Below, piece by piece: positions 18,363 to 26,279 of a stretch of 64,000 bases of DNA. Position 1 is the first letter of the stretch. The number at the start of each line of letters is the position of its first letter. The stretch lies in contig DATAOC010000029.1 of assembly GCA_036265915.1 (NCBI GenBank), positions 1 through 64,000 on the forward strand. Direction: 5' to 3'. Below the pieces are notes generated by a model that saw only the letters and a list, made by a program, of their open reading frames with translations, ran no database searches and was not told where the DNA came from. A program made the position numbers and the translations under genes. Source of the DNA: AR12 sp036265915. Its GTDB lineage: Bacteria > Methylomirabilota > Methylomirabilia > Rokubacteriales > CSP1-6.

Positions 18363-18391
18363 TTGACGATCGTAGACACAATCGGTATGGT
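18363..18391 (+). promoter_or_regulatory. Sigma-70-type promoter of rpiB
   Basis: TTGACG (18363-18368), a 17-base spacer and TATGGT (18386-18391). Seven bases separate the -10 from the ATG at 18399, predicting a leaderless rpiB-glyA message. An in-frame ATG at 18387 falls inside the -10 itself and therefore is not a good start. Confidence 0.6.
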
Positions 18392-18398
18392 GCGTCGT

Positions 18399-18875
18399 AT
18401 GGCGGTGATCGCCGTCGGCGCGGACCATGCCGGGTTCACCCTCAAGCAGGATGTCGGCGCGTGGCTCGTACAGCGCGGGCATCGGGTGCTCGACTTTGGC
18501 ACCCATTCGACCGAGTCGGTCGACTATCCCGACTTCGCGGCCGCCGTCGCGCGCTCCGTCCGGGGCGGCGAGGCCGCCCACGGCATCCTGGTCTGCGGCT
18601 CCGGCATCGGCATGGCGATCGCAGCCAACAAGATCCGCGGCGTTCGCGCCGCGGTCGCGGCCGACGAGGCCACCGCCCGACTGAGCCGCCAGCACAACGA
18701 CACGAACGTGCTGGCCCTCGGCGCGCGCGCGACGCCGACGTCGCAGGCGCTCCGGATCGTCGCGGCGTGGCTCGACGCGCCGTTCGAGGGCGGTCGCCAC
18801 GCGCGTCGCGTCGGCAAGCTGACCGAGCTCGACGGGGCGCGGGAGGAGAACGACGTCGATGCAGCGGCTCGCTGA
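18399..18875 (+). CDS. rpiB: Ribose-5-phosphate isomerase B
   Basis: 158 residues from ATG 18399. Interconverts ribose-5-phosphate and ribulose-5-phosphate, feeding PRPP for the nearby purine genes. MAVIAVGADHAGFTLKQ is the canonical N-terminus, VDYPDFA and VCGSGIGMAIAANKIRG (with the catalytic Cys of the RpiB family) follow. The start was chosen because it gives the standard N-terminus and lies seven bases after the -10; ATG 18387 and TTG 18363 are in frame but lie within the promoter. The 3' end overlaps glyA by 17 bases. Confidence 0.93.
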   Translation: MAVIAVGADHAGFTLKQDVGAWLVQRGHRVLDFGTHSTESVDYPDFAAAVARSVRGGEAAHGILVCGSGIGMAIAANKIRGVRAAVAADEATARLSRQHNDTNVLALGARATPTSQALRIVAAWLDAPFEGGRHARRVGKLTELDGAREENDVDAAAR

Positions 18876-20106
18876 GAGCGACCCCGAGATCGCCCGCGCG
18901 CTGCGCGACGAGGCGCGGCGTCAGCAGCGGAACCTCGAGCTCATCGCCTCGGAGAACTTCGTCTCGGAGGCCGTGCTCGAGGCCGTCGGCTCGGTCCTCA
19001 CCAACAAGTACGCGGAAGGGTATCCGGGCAAGCGCTACTACGGCGGCTGCGAGGTCGTCGACGTCGTCGAGGAGCTCGCCATCGCGCGCGCCAAGGAGCT
19101 GTTCGGCGCCGAGCACGTCAACGTGCAGCCGCACTCGGGCGCGCAGGCCAACATGGCGGTGTACTTCACCCTCCTGAAGCCGGGCGACACCGTGCTGGGA
19201 CCGAACCTCTCGCACGGCGGTCACCTGACGGCCGGCAGCCCGATGAACTACTCCGGCAAGTTCTACACGATCGTGCCGTACGGCGTGCGCAAGGACACCG
19301 AGCTGATCGACCTCGATCAGGTGCGCGATCTCGCGCGACAGCATCGGCCGCGGCTCATCATCGCCGGCGGCTCGGCGTTTCCGCGGAAGATCGACTTCGC
19401 CGCGTTCGGCGAGATCGCGCGCGAGGTCGACGCGGCGCTCATGGCCGACATCGCGCATCCGGCCGGGCTCGTCGCGGCCGGTCTGCATCCCTCCCCGGTC
19501 GGCATCGCGGATTTCGTCACCAGCACGACCCACAAGACGCTGCGCGGGCCGCGCGGCGGCCTCGTGCTGTGCCGCGGCGCGCACGCGCAGGCCCTCGACC
19601 GGACCGTGATGCCGGGCGTCCAGGGCGGCCCGCTGATGCACGTCATCGCGGCCAAGGCGGTGGCCTTCCGCGAGGCGCTCACGCCGCAGTGGCGCGCCTA
19701 CCAGCAGCAGATCGTGAACAACGCCCGGGCGCTGGCCGACGCGCTGCAAGCGCGCGGGCTTCGCCTCGTGAGCGGCGGCACCGACACGCACCTCATGCTC
19801 GTCGACCTGTCACCGCGCGGTATCACGGGCAAGGATGCGCAGGAGGCGCTCGACCGCGCGTGGATCACCGTGAACAAGAACACCATCCCGTTCGAGACGA
19901 AGAGCCCGATGGTGACGAGCGGCATCCGTGTGGGAACCCCCGCCGTCACCACGCGAGGGATGAAGGAGCGGGAGATGGCGGAGATCGCGCGGCTCATCGA
20001 CCGCGTGCTCGGCAAGCTGGGCGATTCCGCCACGGAGGCCTCGGTGCGACGCGAGGTCGAGGAGCTGACCGCGCGCTTCCCGCTCTATCCGGAACGAACC
20101 AAGTGA
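18859..20106 (+). CDS. glyA: Serine hydroxymethyltransferase GlyA
   Basis: 415 residues, ATG behind GGAGGAG. PLP enzyme that turns serine and tetrahydrofolate into glycine and methylene-THF, supplying both glycine for PurD and one-carbon units for PurN and PurH. ELIASENFVSEAVLEA, KYAEGYPGKRYYGGCE and the Schiff-base lysine in TSTTHKTLRGPRGG are all present, as is the C-terminal GIRVGTPAVTTRG. Cotranscribed with rpiB, overlapping by 17 bases. Confidence 0.98.
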   Translation: MQRLAESDPEIARALRDEARRQQRNLELIASENFVSEAVLEAVGSVLTNKYAEGYPGKRYYGGCEVVDVVEELAIARAKELFGAEHVNVQPHSGAQANMAVYFTLLKPGDTVLGPNLSHGGHLTAGSPMNYSGKFYTIVPYGVRKDTELIDLDQVRDLARQHRPRLIIAGGSAFPRKIDFAAFGEIAREVDAALMADIAHPAGLVAAGLHPSPVGIADFVTSTTHKTLRGPRGGLVLCRGAHAQALDRTVMPGVQGGPLMHVIAAKAVAFREALTPQWRAYQQQIVNNARALADALQARGLRLVSGGTDTHLMLVDLSPRGITGKDAQEALDRAWITVNKNTIPFETKSPMVTSGIRVGTPAVTTRGMKEREMAEIARLIDRVLGKLGDSATEASVRREVEELTARFPLYPERTK

Positions 20107-20116
20107 GGGCCGCTGG

Positions 20117-20623
20117 ATGAAATGTCCGTTCTGCGGGCACACGGAGGACCGGGTGGTCGACTCGCGCGTCGGCCGCGAGGGCGAGTTCATCCGGCGCCGT
20201 CGCGAGTGTCTCAAGTGCCATCGGCGCTACACGACCTATGAGTACATCGAGGACGTGCTGCCGCACGTCGTGAAGCGCGACGGGCGCCGCGAGCCGTTCG
20301 ACCGGCAGAAGCTCCGCGGCTCCATCCTCAAGTCGTGCGAGAAGCGCTCCGTCGGCGTCCAGGCCGTCGACGACGTCGTCTCGGAGATCGAGGTGAAGCT
20401 CCACGAGCGCGCCGACAAGGAGATCCCGTCCACCGAGCTCGGCGATCTCGTCATGGAGCACCTGCAGAAGCTCGACCAGGTCGCGTACGTGCGCTTCGCC
20501 TCCGTCTATCGGCAGTTCAAGGACATCAACCAGTTCATGGACGAGGTGAAGGGACTGCTCAAGGACGACAAGGGCAAGCCCGTCAGCGCCGTCAAGACGA
20601 AGGCCCTGACGAAGACGAAGTAG
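20117..20623 (+). CDS. nrdR: Transcriptional repressor NrdR
   Basis: 168 residues. Zinc-ribbon plus ATP-cone repressor of ribonucleotide reductase genes, sensing ATP/dATP. C3 and C6 (CPFC) and the later CLKC form the zinc ribbon; RRRRECLKCHRRYTTYE is the family hallmark; VVKRDGRREPFDRQKL begins the ATP cone. It follows glyA after 10 bases. About 20 Lys-rich residues at the C-terminus are extra and variable. No NrdR box was recognised in the window. Confidence 0.97.
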   Translation: MKCPFCGHTEDRVVDSRVGREGEFIRRRRECLKCHRRYTTYEYIEDVLPHVVKRDGRREPFDRQKLRGSILKSCEKRSVGVQAVDDVVSEIEVKLHERADKEIPSTELGDLVMEHLQKLDQVAYVRFASVYRQFKDINQFMDEVKGLLKDDKGKPVSAVKTKALTKTK

Positions 20624-20633
20624 CGCCGCGTGG

Positions 20634-21509
20634 CTACCGCCGGGTGGCGAGAACGACGCCTGCGATGACGAGCGCGGCGCCGACCAGATGGTAGGCGCGG
20701 ACCGCCTCGCCCACCAGCGCCCACGACATCGCGATCACCACGAACGGCATCAGGTTCGAGAACGCCGCCGTGCGGCTCGGTCCCAGCCGCCGGATGACCT
20801 GGTAGTACCAGAGATGGGCAATCGTGATCGGGATGGCACCGTACAGCATGACACCCCACCCGACCGGCGCCTGCCACGGCGTGGGCCACGCGCCGTCCAC
20901 CAGCCAGGACAGCGGGAGCAGCACCGCGGCCCCGACGGCGTTGGCGCCGGCCATGACCCAGACGGGCGGCAGCGTCGAGGCGGCGGCGCGGCTGTAGAGG
21001 GAGTACGCGACCCACGCCGTCTGCGAGAGCAGGATGACGAGATCGCCGCGGTTCACGGCGAACTCGAGCAGGACGGCCAGCGACCCCTTGGCCACCGTCA
21101 GCGCCACCGCCGTGACCGTCAGCGCGATCCCGGCCCACGTCCGCTTGCGCAACCGCTCGCCGAGGAACGCGGCCGCGCCGAGCGCGACGAAGATCGGCGA
21201 GGCGGCGCCGAGAATGCCCGCGTTGAGGGCCGTCGTCCACTTCAGGCCCCAGTACCAGGTCGTCGTGTTCAGGACGAGGCCGGTGAGCCCGAGGACGACA
21301 AAGGCGACGTAGTCGCGCCGGACAGGCAGTCGCTCCAGTGGCGCGCTCATCCGGGCCACGAGCAAGAGCAGGGGGGCGGCGAGCGCGGTGCGTCCGGCGG
21401 TCAGGAACAGCGGTGAAACCTCGGCCAGCGCCAGCTTGCCGAGTGGAAAATTCCCGGACCAGACGACGATGACGGCGAGCAGCAGCAAGTACGCACGGCG
21501 ATCGGACAC
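20634..21509 (-). CDS. EamA/DMT-family transporter
   Basis: 291 residues from GTG 21509. About ten hydrophobic helices arranged as two EamA repeats (first from LLLLAVIVVWSGNFPLGKLA, second from LVILLSQTAWVAYSLY), the layout of drug/metabolite exporters. Substrate cannot be told. A longer frame reaches ATG 21626, but the added 39 residues look non-membrane and composition-driven, while TACGCT ends six bases before GTG 21509. The gene converges with nrdR; only ten bases separate the stops. Confidence 0.85.
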   Translation of the reverse strand: MSDRRAYLLLLAVIVVWSGNFPLGKLALAEVSPLFLTAGRTALAAPLLLLVARMSAPLERLPVRRDYVAFVVLGLTGLVLNTTTWYWGLKWTTALNAGILGAASPIFVALGAAAFLGERLRKRTWAGIALTVTAVALTVAKGSLAVLLEFAVNRGDLVILLSQTAWVAYSLYSRAAASTLPPVWVMAGANAVGAAVLLPLSWLVDGAWPTPWQAPVGWGVMLYGAIPITIAHLWYYQVIRRLGPSRTAAFSNLMPFVVIAMSWALVGEAVRAYHLVGAALVIAGVVLATRR

Positions 21510-21515
21510 CGGTAG

Positions 21516-21521
21516 AGCGTA
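21516..21521 (-). promoter_or_regulatory. -10 box TACGCT, leaderless EamA start
   Basis: On the minus strand TACGCT is followed by six bases and the GTG at 21509. No -35 match at the usual distance. Confidence 0.4.
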
Positions 21522-21630
21522 CTCCAGCGTCTGGAGCGCCCGGCCGCTGCGCTCCGGTCTCGTCCCCGCCATAGCGGTGTCGCCGGCCGCGTCGCACAAC
21601 GCGTGGGGTGTCGGCGCCGTTGTCACTTCG

Positions 21631-21659
21631 TTGACTTCCAGGGATCGGCAATGTACGGT
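21631..21659 (+). promoter_or_regulatory. Promoter of the radical SAM gene
   Basis: TTGACT (21631-21636), a 17-base spacer, then TACGGT (21654-21659). A leader of roughly 48 bases follows and ends with GAGGAG before the ATG at 21714. The 204 bases between the divergent starts of the transporter and this gene hold nothing else that I recognise. Confidence 0.5.
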
Positions 21660-21713
21660 TTGGGCACTCGTCTTCTGCCCTAAACGCTGGCCTCACGTTG
21701 AGGAGATCTCCCG

Positions 21714-23537
21714 ATGAAGCGCGCCCTGAAGAAGCTGGTTTTCGTCGAGCCGAAGTCCACGCACCTCCATGTCTACAGCCGCGTGTGCATCCCGCGTCTG
21801 GGGTCCGTGCTGCTCGGCACGATCATGCGCGCCAAGGGCTACGATGTCCGGGTCTACATCGAGGACATCCAGGACCTCGACATGAAGGAGGTGCTGTCGG
21901 CTGACCTGGTGGCGATCTCGGCGATCACGTCGACGGCGCCCCAGTCGTACCGTCTGGCCGACAAGGTCCGTCAGGCCGGAGCCATCGCCGTCATGGGCGG
22001 GACGCACACGAGCTTCCTCCCCGAGGAGGGGATGGAGCACGCCGACTTCATCGTCCGGGGCGAGGGCGAGTTCGCCTTCCAGGAGCTCGTGGATGCCATC
22101 CAGCGGGGCGAAGGGTTCGACAAGATCCAGAATTTGACGTATCGCACCGCCGACGGCGGTCTCGTGCACAATCCCGAGCGGCCGAAGATCCCCAACCTCG
22201 ACGTCAACCCGATTCCGGATTACCGGCTGATCGAGGGCTGGAAGCCGGGCGGCGTGATCTCCGTGGCCACCTCCCGCGGCTGCCCCTTCTCCTGCACCTT
22301 CTGCTCGGTTCCCGGCATGTACGGCCACGCGTTCCGGACGCACTCCATCGATCGCGTGCTCCAGGAGCTGGAGAACCACCGCGGCAACGCCTACACGTTC
22401 TTCGCCGACGACATCTTCACCGCCAACAAGAAGCGGGTGAAGGAGCTGCTGCGCGGCATGATCGACCGCGACCTGACGCCGCAGTGGGGCGCGCAGGTGC
22501 GCACGGAGACGGTCGACGATCCCGAGCTGCTCCAGCTCATGCGTGACTCCAACTGCTTCAACGTCTACGTGGGCTTCGAGTCCATCAACCCGCGCACGCT
22601 GAAGCTCTTCCAGAAGAAGCAGGATGTGGCCAAGATCGAGCGCTCGATCGAGCGCTTCCACGCGCACAAGATCCGCATCCACGGCATGTTCGTCGTGGGC
22701 TCGGACGAGGACGACGTCGAGACGCTCGACGCCACCGCGCGATTCGCGCGCAAGCACGACATCGACTCGATCCAGTTCATGATCCTGACACCGATTCCCG
22801 GGTCGCCCGACTGGGACACGCTGTACGACAAGGGCGACAAGTACGTCATCAACCGCAACTGGTCGTTCTACGACGGCCATCACGTCGTCCACCAGCCGCG
22901 GCGGATGAGTCCCTACGAGCTCCAGACGGGCGCCATCAAGGCCATGGAGAAGTTCTACTCGTGGGGCGGGATCTTCCAGAAGCTGGGCAAGCGCGACATC
23001 TACTACACGGTCATCCGCTACTGGGGCAAGAAGATGCTGCGCGAGTGGTGGAAGGACGACGAGAACCGCGAGTACGTGGAGTGGCTGCGCGGCCAGCTCT
23101 ACGGCGAGGCCAAGGAGCTGGCCGGACAGTCGGTGCGGACGGTCGGCGTGCCGGCGCTGCTGCTTCAGGAGAAGATCGGCCAGCTGCTCCAGCGCTTCCT
23201 CGGCGAGCTCGGCGTGACGGTGGTACCCATCGCGGAGGCCGCCATGGAGAACGCCAGCGCAGCGGCCCGGCAGACCGTCGACTGTCTGATCACGCCGATC
23301 GTGAAGCGCGCCGAGCAGGGACGCGAGGAGTTCTACGCGAGCCTGGCGGCGGTCACCGAGTCGCTGCACGCGCGCCTCGGGCAGCTACCGAAGATCGGCT
23401 TCCCGCTCGTCGCCGGGCAGGGGCCGGTATTCGAGCCGTTCGCCAAGATCGGCCTGCTATTTACGCGGAATCTCGAATCGATTCGCAGCGCGTACAAGAC
23501 GGCCGGTGCTGCCGAAGGGCTCTGGGAAGGGGCCTAG
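21714..23537 (+). CDS. B12-binding-type radical SAM protein with C-terminal extension
   Basis: 607 residues. Residues 1-145 form a cobalamin-binding-like Rossmann domain (LGTIMRAKGYDVRVYIED, AISAITSTAPQSY, VMGGTHTSFLPEEG). The radical SAM core follows with C190, C194 and C197 in RGCPFSCTFC binding the [4Fe-4S] cluster, and GFESINPRTLKLF as a SAM-contact strand. After about residue 460 a helical tail of some 145 residues (LLLQEKIGQLLQRFLGELG onward) is not part of the usual core. Members modify lipids, tetrapyrroles or natural products; HpnJ/BchE-like enzymes share the architecture. No operon partner; the stop overlaps the convergent gene by four bases. Confidence 0.88.
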   Translation: MKRALKKLVFVEPKSTHLHVYSRVCIPRLGSVLLGTIMRAKGYDVRVYIEDIQDLDMKEVLSADLVAISAITSTAPQSYRLADKVRQAGAIAVMGGTHTSFLPEEGMEHADFIVRGEGEFAFQELVDAIQRGEGFDKIQNLTYRTADGGLVHNPERPKIPNLDVNPIPDYRLIEGWKPGGVISVATSRGCPFSCTFCSVPGMYGHAFRTHSIDRVLQELENHRGNAYTFFADDIFTANKKRVKELLRGMIDRDLTPQWGAQVRTETVDDPELLQLMRDSNCFNVYVGFESINPRTLKLFQKKQDVAKIERSIERFHAHKIRIHGMFVVGSDEDDVETLDATARFARKHDIDSIQFMILTPIPGSPDWDTLYDKGDKYVINRNWSFYDGHHVVHQPRRMSPYELQTGAIKAMEKFYSWGGIFQKLGKRDIYYTVIRYWGKKMLREWWKDDENREYVEWLRGQLYGEAKELAGQSVRTVGVPALLLQEKIGQLLQRFLGELGVTVVPIAEAAMENASAAARQTVDCLITPIVKRAEQGREEFYASLAAVTESLHARLGQLPKIGFPLVAGQGPVFEPFAKIGLLFTRNLESIRSAYKTAGAAEGLWEGA

Positions 23538-24286
23538 TTCCAGTCGATCTTCCAGATGGGCCCCATGAAGTAGAGGGGGCCCTCGAAGCGCAGGAACGCG
23601 GGCGCGGCGCCGCCGGCGATCCACATCTTGATGTCCGGGATGTCGGTCACGAGCAGCGAGGCGAACAGGCCGAGCTGTGGCTTGACGTTGAAGCGCGTCG
23701 ACGCCACCGCCGTCTCGCCCATCATCACGGTGTCCTGACCCGTCGGCATCAGCAGCATCTTGACCGCGCGCGGCCTGGGCGTGAAGGCGACGATCTGCAC
23801 CATCGTCGAGGCGCCGGCCGGTAGGTTCTTCATAAGGGTGCCGAGCAGCCCGTTGTACACGTCGTCCGGCATCTCGAACTTGCCCTTCAGCACCTCTTCA
23901 GGCGTGTCCGCGTCGCTCCGGTAGCGGACGGTGTACCGGCCGGTCTCGCGATCGAGTGTCGCGTCCAGGCTCTCGGGGAACGACGGCCCGCGCTGCACCA
24001 ACCGGTAGGACAGCAGCGTGAAGACGCCGCGCTGTGAAAACACGACCGTCTCGTCGTAGAGCGAGCCGTCGCGGAAGCGAAAGATCAGGCGGTTTTCGAC
24101 CTGATCGCCGCGCGCGATCTGCACCAGGTCGCCCTGGGCGATCCGCTCGCCGCTCGCGTCGCGAAGCACGGGAAAGGCGCGTCCAACGCCCTCGGTGAAC
24201 CGCACCGGCAGTGGCTCGGCGATGGCTGCTGCAGACGCGCCCAGCGTGACTCCGAGCGTGAGAGCGGCCAGAAGTGCGGTCCTCAT
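23534..24286 (-). CDS. Secreted protein of unknown function
   Basis: 250 residues. Signal peptide at 1-23 (LLAALTLGVTLGASAAAIA, cleavage before EP). The mature part is beta-rich with repeated FRFRDGSLYDE and YRLVQRGPSFPES strands and a late hydrophobic LGLFASLLVTDIPDIKMWIAGG patch, resembling DUF3108-like periplasmic proteins, but I cannot name it. ATG 24286 follows AGGAGG. It overlaps the radical SAM stop by four bases on the opposite strand. Confidence 0.7.
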   Translation of the reverse strand: MRTALLAALTLGVTLGASAAAIAEPLPVRFTEGVGRAFPVLRDASGERIAQGDLVQIARGDQVENRLIFRFRDGSLYDETVVFSQRGVFTLLSYRLVQRGPSFPESLDATLDRETGRYTVRYRSDADTPEEVLKGKFEMPDDVYNGLLGTLMKNLPAGASTMVQIVAFTPRPRAVKMLLMPTGQDTVMMGETAVASTRFNVKPQLGLFASLLVTDIPDIKMWIAGGAAPAFLRFEGPLYFMGPIWKIDWN

Positions 24287-24362
24287 GACGGTGTGCCTCC
24301 TGTCGCAGCACCTGGGGATGCCGGACGCACACGTCGAGAGGCAAGAACCGTGCCGGGGTGAC

Positions 24363-25049
24363 CTAGGAGGCTTTCGGCTCCTGAACTGACGAGGATTTGC
24401 GGTGAGTGCGGCGCCTCACGAACTCCTCGTTGAGTGGCACACCCTTTCGGCAGAGCGGGCACTCCTCGGGGTCGTAGGTGGGGAAGTCCCTGCTCACAAG
24501 GCTGAAGACGGGGCGGTCATTGAGATCCACCGACGTGCGGCGCCACAGGCAGCCGACTCCGACGATGTGCGCGCCGAGCTGCTCGACGAGCTCGATGAGC
24601 AGATTGAGCGTCGTGCCGGTCGACACGAGGTCCTCCACCAGCAGCACCTTGGTCCCGGGCCGCAGCAGACGGTGGAATTCGACCGGCAGCGTCACCTTTC
24701 GCTTACCGGCCGACAGGCCCTTGGTGCCATAGACGACGACCGGTCGCGAGGGGTGCGCGCGCGCCACGCAGTGCGAGAGAATCAGCGCGCCGGGCCCGGT
24801 GGAGAGCACGACGTCGACCGGCCACTGCGCGAAGTGCTTGGCGATGACGGCGCCCAGCCCTTCGGTGAACGAGGGCTCGGTGGTGACCAGTGTCTTCTCG
24901 ATGTACTCGGTGGTGTGCTGTCCGGACGGCAGGAGGACGTGGTCGTTCGCGTGATACGCCCCTGTCCGCTTCAAGATCTCGAGGTGGATCTTCTCGCGGA
25001 CCTCGGCTTCGACGGCGGCCGGATCTTTCTTCGGGGCGGCGGCGCTCAT
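24363..25049 (-). CDS. pyrE: Orotate phosphoribosyltransferase-like enzyme
   Basis: 228 residues, ATG 25049 behind GGGAGGA. The PRPP loop VLLVEDLVSTGTTLNLL and the GAYHANDHVLLPSGQHTTEYIEK opening fit type I PRTases acting in pyrimidine synthesis (orotate to OMP). The C-terminal EECPLCRKGVPLNEEF, a CxxC tail, is like that of Thermus-type OPRTs, from memory. A longer frame upstream runs antisense over tsaB and is rejected. Another PRTase specificity (for example a purine salvage enzyme) is possible. Confidence 0.65.
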   Translation of the reverse strand: MSAAAPKKDPAAVEAEVREKIHLEILKRTGAYHANDHVLLPSGQHTTEYIEKTLVTTEPSFTEGLGAVIAKHFAQWPVDVVLSTGPGALILSHCVARAHPSRPVVVYGTKGLSAGKRKVTLPVEFHRLLRPGTKVLLVEDLVSTGTTLNLLIELVEQLGAHIVGVGCLWRRTSVDLNDRPVFSLVSRDFPTYDPEECPLCRKGVPLNEEFVRRRTHRKSSSVQEPKAS

Positions 25050-25106
25050 CGGTTCCTCCCGGCGCATTATCGCACGCTTCGCGGCCCGGGTAGCCCCGAG
25101 GGCGCG

Positions 25107-25115
25107 TGCTAGACT
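25107..25115 (+). promoter_or_regulatory. Extended -10 TGC-TAGACT before tsaB
   Basis: TGC plus TAGACT, then seven bases to the tsaB ATG. No -35 box. Predicts a leaderless tsaB-rimI message. Confidence 0.5.
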
Positions 25116-25122
25116 CGCCCGT

Positions 25123-25797
25123 ATGCGCGTGCTCGGTATCGAGACATCGACGCTCGCCGGCGGTGTGGCGCTCGTGGACGGCGACCGACTCGTGGCCGAG
25201 TATCTGCTCGACGTCCGCGTGACGCATTCCGAACGGCTGCTCGCCGCCGTCGATCGGGTGCTTGCCGATGCCGCGTGGCGTCCGCGTGATCTCGAGGGAC
25301 TCGCGGTGGCCATCGGTCCCGGCTCGTTCACCGGGCTGCGGGTGGGGCTCAGCACGGTGAAGGGCCTGGCGCTGGCGCTCGGAGTGCCGGTGGCCGCCGT
25401 ACCCACGCTGGACGCGATGGCGGCCGGTCTTCCGTGGGCGGCACTGCCCGTGTGCCCGGTCCTCGGCGCGCGCCGCGACGAGGTCTATGCCGCGCTCTAT
25501 CGCTGGCAGGGCGAGGGTTTTCGGCGCGAGTCGGAGTATCTGGCGCTCGCGCCCGACGAGCTGGCCCGCCGGCTGTCCGAGCCGACGCTCCTGGTCGGTG
25601 ATGGCGCCGACAGTGTCCGATCGGTCCACGTGCGCCGCGTGCCGCCACCGACGCGGGTGCCGTCGCCTGCCTGCGTGGCCGTGCTCGGGCGCGCGCGCCT
25701 GGGCCTCGGGGAGACCGTGAGCGTCGCTGCGCTGGCGCCGCTCTACCTGCGACCGTCCGAGGCGGAGCTTCGACGCCGTGTCCACGCTGACCGTTGA
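25123..25797 (+). CDS. tsaB: t6A biosynthesis protein TsaB
   Basis: 224 residues. Non-catalytic partner of TsaD in tRNA threonylcarbamoylation. ASKHA-fold features: GIETSTLAGGVALVD, THSERLLAAVDRVL and AIGPGSFTGLRVGLSTVKGL are hallmark TsaB blocks. Overlaps rimI by 20 bases, a common pairing (tsaB-rimI). Works with TsaC (15925). Confidence 0.95.
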   Translation: MRVLGIETSTLAGGVALVDGDRLVAEYLLDVRVTHSERLLAAVDRVLADAAWRPRDLEGLAVAIGPGSFTGLRVGLSTVKGLALALGVPVAAVPTLDAMAAGLPWAALPVCPVLGARRDEVYAALYRWQGEGFRRESEYLALAPDELARRLSEPTLLVGDGADSVRSVHVRRVPPPTRVPSPACVAVLGRARLGLGETVSVAALAPLYLRPSEAELRRRVHADR

Positions 25798-26263
25798 GCC
25801 GATGCGACCGGAGGACCTCGACGAGGTCCTCGCCATCGAGCGGGCCTCGTTCTCGATGCCGTGGTCGCGTGGCGCGTTCCTCTACGAGATCCAGCAGAAC
25901 CGCGTCGCACGCTGCCGGGTCATGCGCGACGCCGGCGAGATCGTCGGCTACCTGTGTCTGTGGGAGATCGCCGACGAGATTCACGTGACGAACGTGGCCG
26001 TCCATCCCACGCGTCGGCGCCAGGGCATCGCTCGATCGTTGCTGTCCGGGCTGCTCGGCGAGGCCCAGGCGCGGGACATCCGCCTGCTGGTGCTCGAGGT
26101 GCGGCCCAGCAACCGGGAGGCCATCGGCCTCTACGAGTCGTTCGGCTTCAGGGTCACCGGACGTCGCCGCGGCTACTACTACGACACCGGCGAGGACGCT
26201 CTGGTCATGGAGACCCGCCTGCCCGCCGATTCGTCGCTTGGCGGGAACCCGCGAGGCCGTTGA
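25778..26263 (+). CDS. rimI: Ribosomal protein S18-alanine N-acetyltransferase RimI
   Basis: 161 residues, GTG start inside the tsaB end; an ATG eight codons later (MRPEDLDEV) is an alternative. GNAT fold: FSMPWSRGAFLYEI is typical RimI, HVTNVAVHPTRRRQGIARSLL is the acetyl-CoA-binding motif A, and LEVRPSNREAIGLYESFGF is motif B. Acetylates the N-terminus of S18 or other proteins. Confidence 0.9.
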   Translation: MSTLTVEPMRPEDLDEVLAIERASFSMPWSRGAFLYEIQQNRVARCRVMRDAGEIVGYLCLWEIADEIHVTNVAVHPTRRRQGIARSLLSGLLGEAQARDIRLLVLEVRPSNREAIGLYESFGFRVTGRRRGYYYDTGEDALVMETRLPADSSLGGNPRGR

Positions 26264-26279
26264 GCGGTTTCTGGCAATC

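Noticed and set aside
18387..18875. rpiB start at ATG 18387
   Set aside because: That ATG is part of the TATGGT -10 hexamer and gives four extra residues not typical for RpiB.
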